From JAGXFP01 sp039714535 (lineage in GTDB: Bacteria; Desulfobacterota; Desulfobulbia; Desulfobulbales; JAGXFP01), in contig JBDLJC010000051.1 in assembly GCA_039714535.1 (NCBI GenBank), positions 1 through 23,894 on the forward strand: 23,894 bases of DNA, read 5' to 3'. Under the pieces are notes generated by a model. It did no database searches. It was not told where the DNA came from and worked only from the letters and a program-made list of their open reading frames with translations. Positions 9,071 to 15,744 of the stretch are shown piece after piece; positions within the stretch are counted from its first letter, which is position 1; each line of letters starts with the position of its first letter. The translations under genes and the position numbers were made by a program.

Positions 9071-10795
9071 TCATCTCCAATCCAAATCGCCTGTATCCCA
9101 GAATGGGTTTTGGGATACAGACATTTGGATTTTTTCAGCCACTGGAAGAGTGTCTTCTTCGGATGCCGTCCATGGCGTGCCAAGGGTTGATCGAACCAAC
9201 TGTGCCACCGTATTCATCTCAAGAATATGTAAATTGACTAGACGGGAACGAATCTGATAGTAACGGTCGTAGACAGTAAGCAGATCCAAGAGAGACTGGT
9301 TGCCGGATAGCATCCGTTTTGACATGGCCTTTGCTGCGATGGAAATGGATTTTAGTTCCTGGTAACCGGAGGTAATGCGCTCTCTTGTTGTGGCAAGGCC
9401 AGCATAGTTGGCTGACAGTGTCTGCACAACCTGGCGGCGTTGGTCGTCCAGGCGGTACTGTAATTCTTTATGGCGCGCGGTGAGTTCAACATGGTACTTG
9501 TAATCTCCTCCGCCACTGAAAAGATCCCAGTTCAGCACCATCATGAGGCGCCTGTCCCTCTGACCGGAAGAGCTGGTGTCTCCTCCCGCGTGCAGGGCAT
9601 AAGTATCGGTGTACTCCGCATTGACCCGGGGCAGATAGCGACCTTTTGCCGCCGACTGATTGATTGTTGCAGCCTGCAGTTCAGCGGTTAGTGCGGTAAT
9701 CTCCGGATTGGATTCAATAGCTGTGGCCACGGCCGTCTCAAAAGATTTCGGCAGTAACGAAGCGCCGATATCATCGAGCATCGGCAGACGGACTTTCTGG
9801 GGTGCGAGGTTTGTCAAGCGCACGAATTCAGTCCCGGCCGCCGCATGGGCCGACTCCTGTTCCAGCAGGGACGACCGCGTTTCCTGGCTGCGTGCCTGTA
9901 CCCGGGACATGTCGGAAATGCTGGCTGCGCCGGCCCCGGCTCGTTTCTCGATATAGTTGAGTAACTCCCCAAGCTGGGTTGCAAAGTCACGGGTAATATC
10001 TGTCTGCAGACGGCTCGAGACCAGGGAAAGATAGGCTTTGACCGTAGAGAGATAGGCATCACCGTCGCTTACTCGATAATCATTTTCGCGCGCCTGTTCT
10101 TTTATTTTACGGCGCCGCCAATCCAGAAAAATGGGCAGGTTAAATAAGGGCTGACGGACGGTAAGCGAAGCATCGGTACGTAAGTGCGTATCAGAGGGGC
10201 TAAGCTCCCCGGTTGTTTCATCGACTACCACTGAAGGTTCTGATGTTTCCTCGCCGTGACTGACCCGCACAGACACGGAAGGCAGCAGGAGGGAAAAAGC
10301 CTGGCCGGTTTGCGCCTTTGACTGTTCGGTCCGGGCCAAGGCCGCGAGACTTTCACGATTGAAATTACGACCGGCGCGAATCGACTCCAAAAAGTTTGTC
10401 TCGTCGACCTGACGGGCAAGTTCTTCTTCCATTATTTGAATTTCAGCCATGATTTTTGCAAATTGGCCATCAACATCTGTTAGCACTGAAATCTCAGACC
10501 TGCCGATCAATTCTGCCAGATTCTGCTGTGTCGGCACAACAAAACCACCGGCAATTTGTTGAAATCCCTCAACCTTCTTTGCTGGTGGGAGAGAGTCCGG
10601 GAGGCTGACGAGCGTCTGGGGAGGAATGTCTTGCCTGGAAGGTATGGTGAGGTCTCCCTCGTTAGGGGGCGTAAAGTTGGAGTCAGTTCCCCCACCCTGC
10701 ATTTCGGCAGCTGCGATTGGAGAAATCGGCGCCAAAACGAATTGCAGAAATAAAACAAGGACCCAACATCCTCTCCCCCTGAACCTGTTAATCAC
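9071..10795 (-). CDS. TolC-family outer-membrane channel of type I secretion
   Basis: I chose the GTG at 10795 because AAGGAG lies 7 bases upstream and it places a good Sec signal peptide at the start (CWVLVLFLQFVLAPISPIAAA, cleavage near AAA-EM). An upstream in-frame TTG at 10858 would bury that signal. The protein is 574 residues, longer than typical TolC (about 450-500) because of a Pro-rich region of roughly 70 residues after the signal. The rest shows the alternating long helices and strands of the TolC fold, with features such as SVRVSHG, LTVRQPLFNLPIFLDWR, NPEITALTAELQAA, VLNWDLFSGG and SGNQSLLDLLTVYDRYYQ. It is the first gene of the secretion operon and equivalent to LapE or SiiC. The gene ends in a strong inverted repeat, listed separately. 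Confidence 0.93.
   Translation of the reverse strand: MINRFRGRGCWVLVLFLQFVLAPISPIAAAEMQGGGTDSNFTPPNEGDLTIPSRQDIPPQTLVSLPDSLPPAKKVEGFQQIAGGFVVPTQQNLAELIGRSEISVLTDVDGQFAKIMAEIQIMEEELARQVDETNFLESIRAGRNFNRESLAALARTEQSKAQTGQAFSLLLPSVSVRVSHGEETSEPSVVVDETTGELSPSDTHLRTDASLTVRQPLFNLPIFLDWRRRKIKEQARENDYRVSDGDAYLSTVKAYLSLVSSRLQTDITRDFATQLGELLNYIEKRAGAGAASISDMSRVQARSQETRSSLLEQESAHAAAGTEFVRLTNLAPQKVRLPMLDDIGASLLPKSFETAVATAIESNPEITALTAELQAATINQSAAKGRYLPRVNAEYTDTYALHAGGDTSSSGQRDRRLMMVLNWDLFSGGGDYKYHVELTARHKELQYRLDDQRRQVVQTLSANYAGLATTRERITSGYQELKSISIAAKAMSKRMLSGNQSLLDLLTVYDRYYQIRSRLVNLHILEMNTVAQLVRSTLGTPWTASEEDTLPVAEKIQMSVSQNPFWDTGDLDWR
9081..9129. repeat. Strong inverted repeat at the 3' end of the tolC-like gene
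   Basis: CTGTATCCCA (9091-9100) and TGGGATACAG (9111-9120) are a perfect 10-base inverted repeat with a 10-base loop. The arms extend outward as TCCAAAT (9081-9087) and ATTTGGA (9123-9129) after a small 3x2 mismatch. It lies within the last codons of the TolC-like protein. On the plus strand it is followed by TTTTTT (9130-9135) and would look like a terminator for antisense transcription. On the coding minus strand there is no T-run after it, so it more likely acts as an mRNA hairpin (stability or processing) between tolC and the following genes. Confidence 0.75.
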
Positions 10796-10929
10796 GAACG
10801 TACTCCTTGTACTTAAAAAAATTTGCCTCAGTTCCAAACCATGAGTTTTGGCTTTCAACTAGGGGGTGCAAATGAAGTTTTGTGCGGGAAAATGGTGTTT
10901 TGCCACTTTGGTGAAGCGGTAAATATCGT

Positions 10930-10942
10930 CCCCCCCCCCGGG
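10930..10942. repeat. Homopolymer tract C10 followed by GGG (G10 on the operon strand)
   Basis: Ten consecutive C (10930-10939) followed by GGG lie 135 bases upstream of the chosen tolC-like start, between the candidate promoter and the gene. Tracts of this length are prone to slipped-strand length change. In leaders or promoters of surface-structure operons they are a known route to phase variation. Nothing else in the window has a comparable C/G run. Confidence 0.7.
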
Positions 10943-10982
10943 AAAAAACTTCATGGCACAAAGCCCTTAAAGGTGATCATAA

Positions 10983-11011
10983 AAATTAGGCGTGCTAGTA
11001 TACCTTGACAA
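10983..11011 (-). promoter_or_regulatory. Candidate promoter of the secretion/adhesin operon
   Basis: On the minus strand TTGTCA (11011-11006) is separated by 17 bases from TAATTT (10988-10983). Transcription from here would give a leader of roughly 180 bases before the GTG at 10795. That leader would include the G10 tract. The -10 is a poor match, so this is only a candidate. The plus strand of the same region reads TTGACA (11005-11010) with TAAAAT 15 bases further on, so the elements could also serve a divergent transcript. Confidence 0.3.
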
Positions 11012-11580
11012 CAGCGAAAAGGCCATAAAATCTTGCTAAATAACCAAGTTAACTCTAATCCGACTTTAATTCATGGGGTTCGCAAGCCCCAGGTTAATTT
11101 TGTAAGGCCCAGCGCTGTTGTGGGTGGATACAGCTCTGGGAGGCTGATTCAAAACCAATGCCCAAGTGCTAATCGTCCATAAATCTCGAAGCATTATCTA
11201 TTGGTGCCGCCGGGATTGTCTTGGCTAGAAATTTGTTAAAGGCAGTTTTTGACGAGCGAAAATACTTTCTCCATCGACTCCCATATACTGCCTTGGAATG
11301 GCCAGAGATTGAGCAGCGATGAGCTGTTTAATACGATTATACGGCTGAACAGGAGGGTAGCCTCTTGGAATTTATATATTTACAGGCAACTTGGCTTGCT
11401 GATTTAAGATTGAAACTCGAAGCCATTTCCAAAACTAAAGTCGGCAAGCACTTTTAATCCCGGCCGATTTGTGATTGCTGCTGGTTATCTTAAAGCAGTA
11501 TTTCCGTTTTCTAACTACAATTTGATGTGTCGCGTTGTTGTGGTGAATAGATTTGCGCGCCGTAAAAAAAAGTTTTTATA

Positions 11581-11609
11581 TTGAAAACGATTTTCATTTC
11601 CGTTATAGT
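11581..11609 (+). promoter_or_regulatory. fur promoter with an embedded Fur box
   Basis: TTGAAA (11581-11586) and TATAGT (11604-11609) are spaced by exactly 17 bases, a good sigma-70 promoter 36 bases before the fur ATG. The spacer is occupied by GAAAACGATTTTCATTTC (11583-11600), a good match to the Fur box consensus GATAATGATAATCATTATC. Bound Fur would block RNA polymerase, giving iron-dependent negative autoregulation. Confidence 0.8.
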
Positions 11610-11644
11610 CGATTCCATGATTGCACGAAAGGCGATAGATTATC

Positions 11645-12061
11645 ATGCTTGAGCATTTTGAAAAGTTCTTGAGCGGCAGAGGGTTAAGGCTAACCAGGCA
11701 AAGACAGCAAGTCGTCCAAGTCTTTCTGAGCCAGAAAGACCATGTCAGCGCCGAGGAGCTTTACCTGAAGGTGAAGAAGGAATCTCCAGAAATTGGCTAT
11801 ACCACGGTTTACCGAACACTGAAGTTGCTGTTCGAGGCAGACTTGGCCCATGTCCATAATTTCAGAGATGGTTTTTCACGATTTGAACCGGCCCACCTTG
11901 TCGAGCATCATGATCATCTTATCTGTCGTAAGTGCGGTGGTATTACGGAGTTTGCCAACAAGCATATCGAAAAAATGCAGGAAAATGTTGCCAGGGAGCA
12001 TGGTTTTAAGATAACCGATCATACCTTGGATATTTATGGAGTTTGTCGCGACTGTCAGTAA
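11645..12061 (+). CDS. fur: Ferric uptake regulator Fur
   Basis: The protein has 138 residues, normal for the family. The N-terminal winged helix contains GLRLTRQRQQVVQVF and AEELYLKVKK, and the recognition region reads IGYTTVYRTLKLL. The metal-binding hinge and dimerisation half has HLVEHHDHLICRKCGG, with the regulatory HHDH and a CxxC pair, and a second C-terminal pair CRDC. Fur represses iron-uptake genes when loaded with Fe(II). Two Fur boxes flank this gene and feoAB follows directly, so it probably controls both itself and ferrous iron import. ATG start with a weak AAGG upstream. PerR or Zur are alternatives within the superfamily, but the feo context and the Fur-type boxes favour Fur. 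Confidence 0.93.
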   Translation: MLEHFEKFLSGRGLRLTRQRQQVVQVFLSQKDHVSAEELYLKVKKESPEIGYTTVYRTLKLLFEADLAHVHNFRDGFSRFEPAHLVEHHDHLICRKCGGITEFANKHIEKMQENVAREHGFKITDHTLDIYGVCRDCQ

Positions 12062-12087
12062 AGGGGCATTTTTTTTGCGAACAAAGT

Positions 12088-12106
12088 GAAAATGATTTTC
12101 ATTTTC
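12088..12106 (+). promoter_or_regulatory. Fur box upstream of feoAB
   Basis: GAAAATGATTTTCATTTTC is a near-perfect Fur operator 24 bases before the feoA start and 27 bases after the fur stop. A clear -35/-10 pair around it is not obvious (TTGCGA at 12075-12080 is a candidate -35). The feo genes may be read both from fur and from a local promoter. Confidence 0.85.
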
Positions 12107-12129
12107 CACAACACTAAGGGGAAGGCAAA

Positions 12130-12351
12130 ATGTGTTTGACTGAAATTAAACGAGGGGAAACGGTTTTTGTGGTCGAGATTTCCGATGAGGAAACCAGGAC
12201 CCAGTTCATTAGGTTCGGAATCAGCGAGGGGAGCAGGCTAAGATGTTTGGAGAAGATCCCTTTCGGTCCTTTCATGCTTCGCCATAAGAGCCAGGAGCTG
12301 GCCATCGGGCGGGAGACGGCCCGCAGTATCACTGTCAAAGGAGGTAATTAA
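12130..12351 (+). CDS. feoA: FeoA, small SH3-like partner of the ferrous iron transporter
   Basis: The protein has 73 residues. It has the FeoA pattern of a short beta barrel: MCLTEIKRGETVFVVEI at the start, then RTQFIRFGISEGSRLRCLEKIPFGP and a closing LAIGRETARSITV. FeoA is a cytoplasmic protein that binds or regulates FeoB. The ATG at 12130 is preceded by GGGGAAGG, and the stop is two bases before feoB, so the two are cotranscribed. It sits directly behind a Fur box. Confidence 0.93.
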   Translation: MCLTEIKRGETVFVVEISDEETRTQFIRFGISEGSRLRCLEKIPFGPFMLRHKSQELAIGRETARSITVKGGN

Positions 12352-12353
12352 TA

Positions 12354-14210
12354 ATGGCTGGTAATTGTCATCACCATGGCATTTCTGCCGATATTAACCT
12401 GGGTGAGGGTAGTAAAAAAATCGTTCTGGTCGGCAATCCTAATGTTGGTAAATCAGTATTCTTCAATCATCTGACCGGACTCTATGTCGATGTTGCCAAT
12501 TATCCCGGCACTACCATTGAGATCGCTCGCGGCCAGTGGCAAGGTCACCAGATTATCGACACCCCGGGGATTTACGGAGTTTCCTCCTTCAATGATGAAG
12601 AGCAGGTAGCCAGAGACATTATTCTTGAAGCGGACCTTATTCTGAACGTGGTTGATGCTATTCACCTCGAACGGGACTTATTTCTGACCCAGCAACTGAT
12701 CGATATGGGTAAGCCGGTAATTGTCGCCCTTAATTTTTTCGATGAAGTGGAAAGATCGGGCCTGGAGATCGACATCGATCTCCTTCATGATCTGTTGGGT
12801 GTAGAGGTTATACCCACTGCTGCTGTGAATGGCATGGGGGTAGAGGTGGTTTTTAGCAAAATGGGCGAGGCTCGGCCGGGTCGCCAATTCCCTGATTTGC
12901 AAAAACAACTGGAGGAGATGCTGAATAAGGTCGGCTCCCAGGCCGAAGCCCTGCTAGTGCTTGAAGGCGACACCTTTGTTGCCGGAAGGCATGGAGTTGA
13001 GCCGGGTAACCAACGAGAGGTTATTTATCTGGAACGCCGCAACCGGGTTAACGATACAATCAACCATGTTCTCAAGGAAAATAATTCTAGCAATTCTCTC
13101 AGGGAAAAAATAGGCAGGATTGCTGTCAATCCGATAACCGGGGTGCCGATATTGGCTCTGATTCTTTTCGCGATTTATAAGGTGATCGGGGTCTGGGTGG
13201 CCGGTGATATCGTTGGCATTACCGAGGAGACTATCATGCAGGGTCATTATGAACCCTGGATCAAAGGACTGGTAAGTAGATTCGCAACCCAGGATTCGAT
13301 AGCTGGTCATCTATTGATTGGTGAGTTCGGGCTCCTGACCATGACTGTCACTTATCTGCTCGGCCTTCTTCTGCCGTTGGTTCTGGGTTTTTACGCCATT
13401 CTGTCAATCATGGAAGACAGCGGTTACCTGCCGCGCCTCGCTACTCTGGTAGACCGGTTGATGACTGGGCTGGGCCTAAATGGCCGAGCCGTGATCCCTC
13501 TTATCCTGGGTTTTGGTTGCGTGCAGCTGGGAACCATTACCACCAGATTGTTGGGCACCAAGCGAGAGAAGTCCATCGCCACCGTCTTGCTGAATTTTGC
13601 CGTGCCGTGCTCGGCCCAGATCGGGGTGATTGCCGGGATGCTGGCCGCCCTGGGCGGTCAGATGACCCTGATGTACGGCTCGATCATCTTTGCCGTGCTG
13701 GCTGTTACCGGGACGGTGCTTAATAAGACTATTCCCGGCCAATCATCGTCCCTGTTGATCGATTTGCCGCCGATGCGTTTACCTCGCATTGACAATGTCA
13801 TCCGCAAAACGGTAACTCGGGCCTTCTTTTTTATGAAAGAGGCATATCCGTGGTTCTTTCTGGGTTCCTTTATCGTGGCGGTCTTGCAGGTTTCGGGTGG
13901 GCTGAAGGTGTGGCAGGGACTCTTGGCCCCCATTACCAAGGGCTGGCTGCAGATCCCGGAAGAGGCGGCGACGGCATTTGTGATGGGGCTGGTTCGCCGG
14001 GATTTCGGCGCAGCCGGTTTGACCGAACTGGTCATGTCGCCGCTCCAGGTGGTCACTGCCCTGGTGGTCATCACCCTTTTCGTACCTTGCATAGCATCCT
14101 TGATGATTCTGTTCAAGGAGAGGGGCTGGCGAGAAGCAATGCTGGTCTGGGGAGGATCCTGGGTGATGGCCTTTGTGGTTGGCGGTGTATTTTCTCAACT
14201 GATGATCTAG
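12354..14210 (+). CDS. feoB: FeoB ferrous iron transporter with N-terminal G-protein domain
   Basis: The protein has 618 residues, shorter than E. coli FeoB (773) but complete. The His-rich start (NCHHHG) could touch metal. The GTPase domain shows G1 GNPNVGKS (27-34), G2 around NYPGTTIE (49-56), G3 DTPG (69-72) and G4 NFFD (127-130). The helical spacer runs from about 170 to 250. The membrane part from about 260 carries EDSGYLPR (354-361) and the two Gate regions, LGFGCVQLGTITTR (385-398) and NFAVPCSAQ (414-422), with the conserved Cys in each. FeoB imports Fe(II) across the inner membrane under low iron. GGAGG is placed ideally before the ATG. The first Gate motif reads VQLG where many family members have VP, which suggests a divergent subclass. 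Confidence 0.95.
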   Translation: MAGNCHHHGISADINLGEGSKKIVLVGNPNVGKSVFFNHLTGLYVDVANYPGTTIEIARGQWQGHQIIDTPGIYGVSSFNDEEQVARDIILEADLILNVVDAIHLERDLFLTQQLIDMGKPVIVALNFFDEVERSGLEIDIDLLHDLLGVEVIPTAAVNGMGVEVVFSKMGEARPGRQFPDLQKQLEEMLNKVGSQAEALLVLEGDTFVAGRHGVEPGNQREVIYLERRNRVNDTINHVLKENNSSNSLREKIGRIAVNPITGVPILALILFAIYKVIGVWVAGDIVGITEETIMQGHYEPWIKGLVSRFATQDSIAGHLLIGEFGLLTMTVTYLLGLLLPLVLGFYAILSIMEDSGYLPRLATLVDRLMTGLGLNGRAVIPLILGFGCVQLGTITTRLLGTKREKSIATVLLNFAVPCSAQIGVIAGMLAALGGQMTLMYGSIIFAVLAVTGTVLNKTIPGQSSSLLIDLPPMRLPRIDNVIRKTVTRAFFFMKEAYPWFFLGSFIVAVLQVSGGLKVWQGLLAPITKGWLQIPEEAATAFVMGLVRRDFGAAGLTELVMSPLQVVTALVVITLFVPCIASLMILFKERGWREAMLVWGGSWVMAFVVGGVFSQLMI

Positions 14211-14221
14211 AGGTGAGCCTA

Positions 14222-14425
14222 ATGACATGGACTGACATCGGCCGCAAAATATTCGCCCGAAACAACAGTGAGCTAACCCGTGAGGGTGGAACAGGGCGGC
14301 GCAACTGCCCGCAATGCGGCTGCGTCCTGGAGCGGCCCCACGCCTTGAGCTGTTCACGCTGCCTGGCTGAAATCCCCTGGGCCTCGGGATGCAGTGGCTG
14401 CGGCCGGTGTCAGCGCAGAACTTGA
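14222..14425 (+). CDS. Small Cys-rich, zinc-ribbon-like protein downstream of feoB
   Basis: The protein has 67 residues. The ATG at 14222 has GAGGTGA 5 bases upstream and follows the feoB stop by 11 bases, so it is almost certainly in the feo operon. Residues 1-27 are charged and contain no membrane helix. Eight cysteines follow: C29, C32 and C34 in CPQCGC, C44 and C47 in CSRC, and C57, C60 and C63 in CSGCGRC. The first two groups resemble a zinc ribbon (rubredoxin-like knuckles). The last could bind another metal, possibly iron. It is not the membrane-anchored FeoB-associated Cys-rich protein, because that family begins with a hydrophobic helix, and it does not look like the winged-helix FeoC. 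A role in FeoB assembly or iron handling is inference from position. Confidence 0.75.
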   Translation: MTWTDIGRKIFARNNSELTREGGTGRRNCPQCGCVLERPHALSCSRCLAEIPWASGCSGCGRCQRRT

Positions 14426-14550
14426 CCGGCAGTATGGGGCTGGAAGATGGGAAACCATTGAGAAACATTAGCGATTCAACAGCAAGCGGCTTCGGCCTGA
14501 CTGCCAGCAGAAATTCGAGATCAGTAAAACATCTTCAATTGCCAAATTCT
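14426..14550. other. Convergent intergenic region
   Basis: The plus-strand feo genes and the minus-strand five-gene operon converge here. I see no clear intrinsic terminator with a T-run for either side. The GC-rich segment around 14480-14505 could form weak hairpins. Confidence 0.3.
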
Positions 14551-15744
14551 TTAACTTTCCGGCAAGGGATAGCTGAGATAGAGCAAGGCTGCAAAAGCTG
14601 CAGCAATATAAGCATAGCAGAGGGAAGGCGAAACTTGCGGCCAGTGAGAATAGATCAGGCCAAGCGCCATGAAGGTCACGCCAATGTAGAATTGCGAGTA
14701 ATAGCTCTTGGCCATGATGTAGTTATAGCCGCTGGTCCGTTTGGCATGGTCAAAAAAACGCTTATTAAAGGCCAGCCGAAAAAAAGATGTGCAAAAGGTT
14801 ATCAGGACCAGCACCGTAAAAAGCATCGAACTTGCCATCTCAACTCCTTCTACACCCCCGCGTAACAGCCAGGCCCCTATGTAAAGCACTACCGCCAGAA
14901 CATAAATCTTCTGTTTGGCGATGTGGTCGATGGTGTTTTTTATGAAAAGGAAGAGAAGGCTGAAGGTAATGGTCAAGACTATTACCAACAGGCCAAGGTG
15001 CCAGAAACTTTCCCGGACAAGCAAAAAAAGGGAGATCAGCCAGAAGTAACTCTCAAGGAAAAGAAAAACGCCATCAAAGGAAAAAATCAGCTTGGAGCGT
15101 AAGCCATCCTTAAAGTCCCACAAATCAGTTAGTGAGAGGGGCCTTTCATCTAACAGGGTTGCAGGCAGACGGATGTCGACCTGAAAAAATCTTAAAGAGA
15201 TAGTCCCCAGCAAGGCCGTCAGCACAGAGAGTAAATAAAGGGCCAGGAAACCGTGTTTCTCGAGCAGGATCGCCCCGGTAAAGACCCCGATCTTTAAAAT
15301 AATCACCACAAATATCTGGAAATTGCCAAAGTTCCGGCCCGAATTCCCAGGTGAAACCATTTTATAAAAAAGGACTCGCTGGACTATCCAGAAAAAGCAG
15401 TTATAGGCTCCGTTAAGCAAGGCAAAGAGAGGGAGAAACCAGATCGAGCCTGAAAGATAGACACCGCTCAAGAGGGCAGCTTCAAGCAGAAAGGAAGCGG
15501 TGATAATAGTCCGGAGCCCAACTCTTTTACTGATTCGATCCCAGAGCCAGAGGGTTGCGCAGAAGCCAAAACCCGTGCAGGCGATAAAATACGAAATTTC
15601 AGCAAGGGTAAATCCCAGCTTCCAGAGAAAGACCGGGATATAAAAGGGGAAAAGGCCAATCAGCAGCGAATGAAAGCCGGTATAATGATAGAAAAGCTTT
15701 ACCGTCTGCTCCGGTTCAGAAGATATCGGCATTGCTGATTTCAT
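14551..15744 (-). CDS. Major facilitator superfamily transporter (probable exporter of the operon's product)
   Basis: The protein has 397 residues from the ATG at 15744 (MKSAMPISSEPEQ). An in-frame ATG at 15792 would lengthen it by 16 residues inside the upstream gene, and one at 15732 would shorten it. About twelve hydrophobic helices are visible. The loop between helices 2 and 3 reads LWDRISKRVGLRTI, the D-x(3)-R-x-G-x-R motif of MFS carriers. A cytoplasmic central loop lies near residues 190-215. The start overlaps the end of the ATP-grasp gene, so it is the last gene of the five-gene operon. Export of a ligated amine or peptide is inferred from context only; uptake of a precursor is the alternative. 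Confidence 0.82.
   Translation of the reverse strand: MKSAMPISSEPEQTVKLFYHYTGFHSLLIGLFPFYIPVFLWKLGFTLAEISYFIACTGFGFCATLWLWDRISKRVGLRTIITASFLLEAALLSGVYLSGSIWFLPLFALLNGAYNCFFWIVQRVLFYKMVSPGNSGRNFGNFQIFVVIILKIGVFTGAILLEKHGFLALYLLSVLTALLGTISLRFFQVDIRLPATLLDERPLSLTDLWDFKDGLRSKLIFSFDGVFLFLESYFWLISLFLLVRESFWHLGLLVIVLTITFSLLFLFIKNTIDHIAKQKIYVLAVVLYIGAWLLRGGVEGVEMASSMLFTVLVLITFCTSFFRLAFNKRFFDHAKRTSGYNYIMAKSYYSQFYIGVTFMALGLIYSHWPQVSPSLCYAYIAAAFAALLYLSYPLPES

Larger units (their letters stand above)
10796..11644. other. Long gene-free stretch between the secretion operon and fur
   Basis: No open frame with a credible start and ribosome site was found on either strand. The stretch holds the candidate leader promoter, the C10 tract, a small hairpin with 7 base pairs and a CGCA loop (11074-11091, followed on the plus strand by GGTTAATTTT), and the fur promoter at its right end. 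A plus-strand frame around 11175-11323 reads like protein (SIGAAGIVLARNLLKAVF ... YTALEWPEIEQR) but has no start codon. A neighbouring frame continues afterwards (ELFNTIIRLNRRVASWN). This may be the debris of a decayed gene that I cannot identify. Confidence 0.4.

Noticed and set aside
10796..10858. TTG start for the TolC-like protein
   Set aside because: It would place 21 charged residues before the signal peptide and has no ribosome site, whereas the GTG at 10795 has AAGGAG at the right distance.
11074..11100. Intrinsic terminator or small RNA between 11005 and 11100
   Set aside because: The hairpin is short (7 base pairs including a G-T), the T-run is broken, and the candidate plus-strand promoter has a 15-base spacer. 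Evidence is too weak for an RNA gene.
13850..14221. Upstream extension of the small Cys-rich protein to a 191-codon frame
   Set aside because: The extension lies within feoB in another frame. The ATG at 14222 with GAGGTGA is the natural start.
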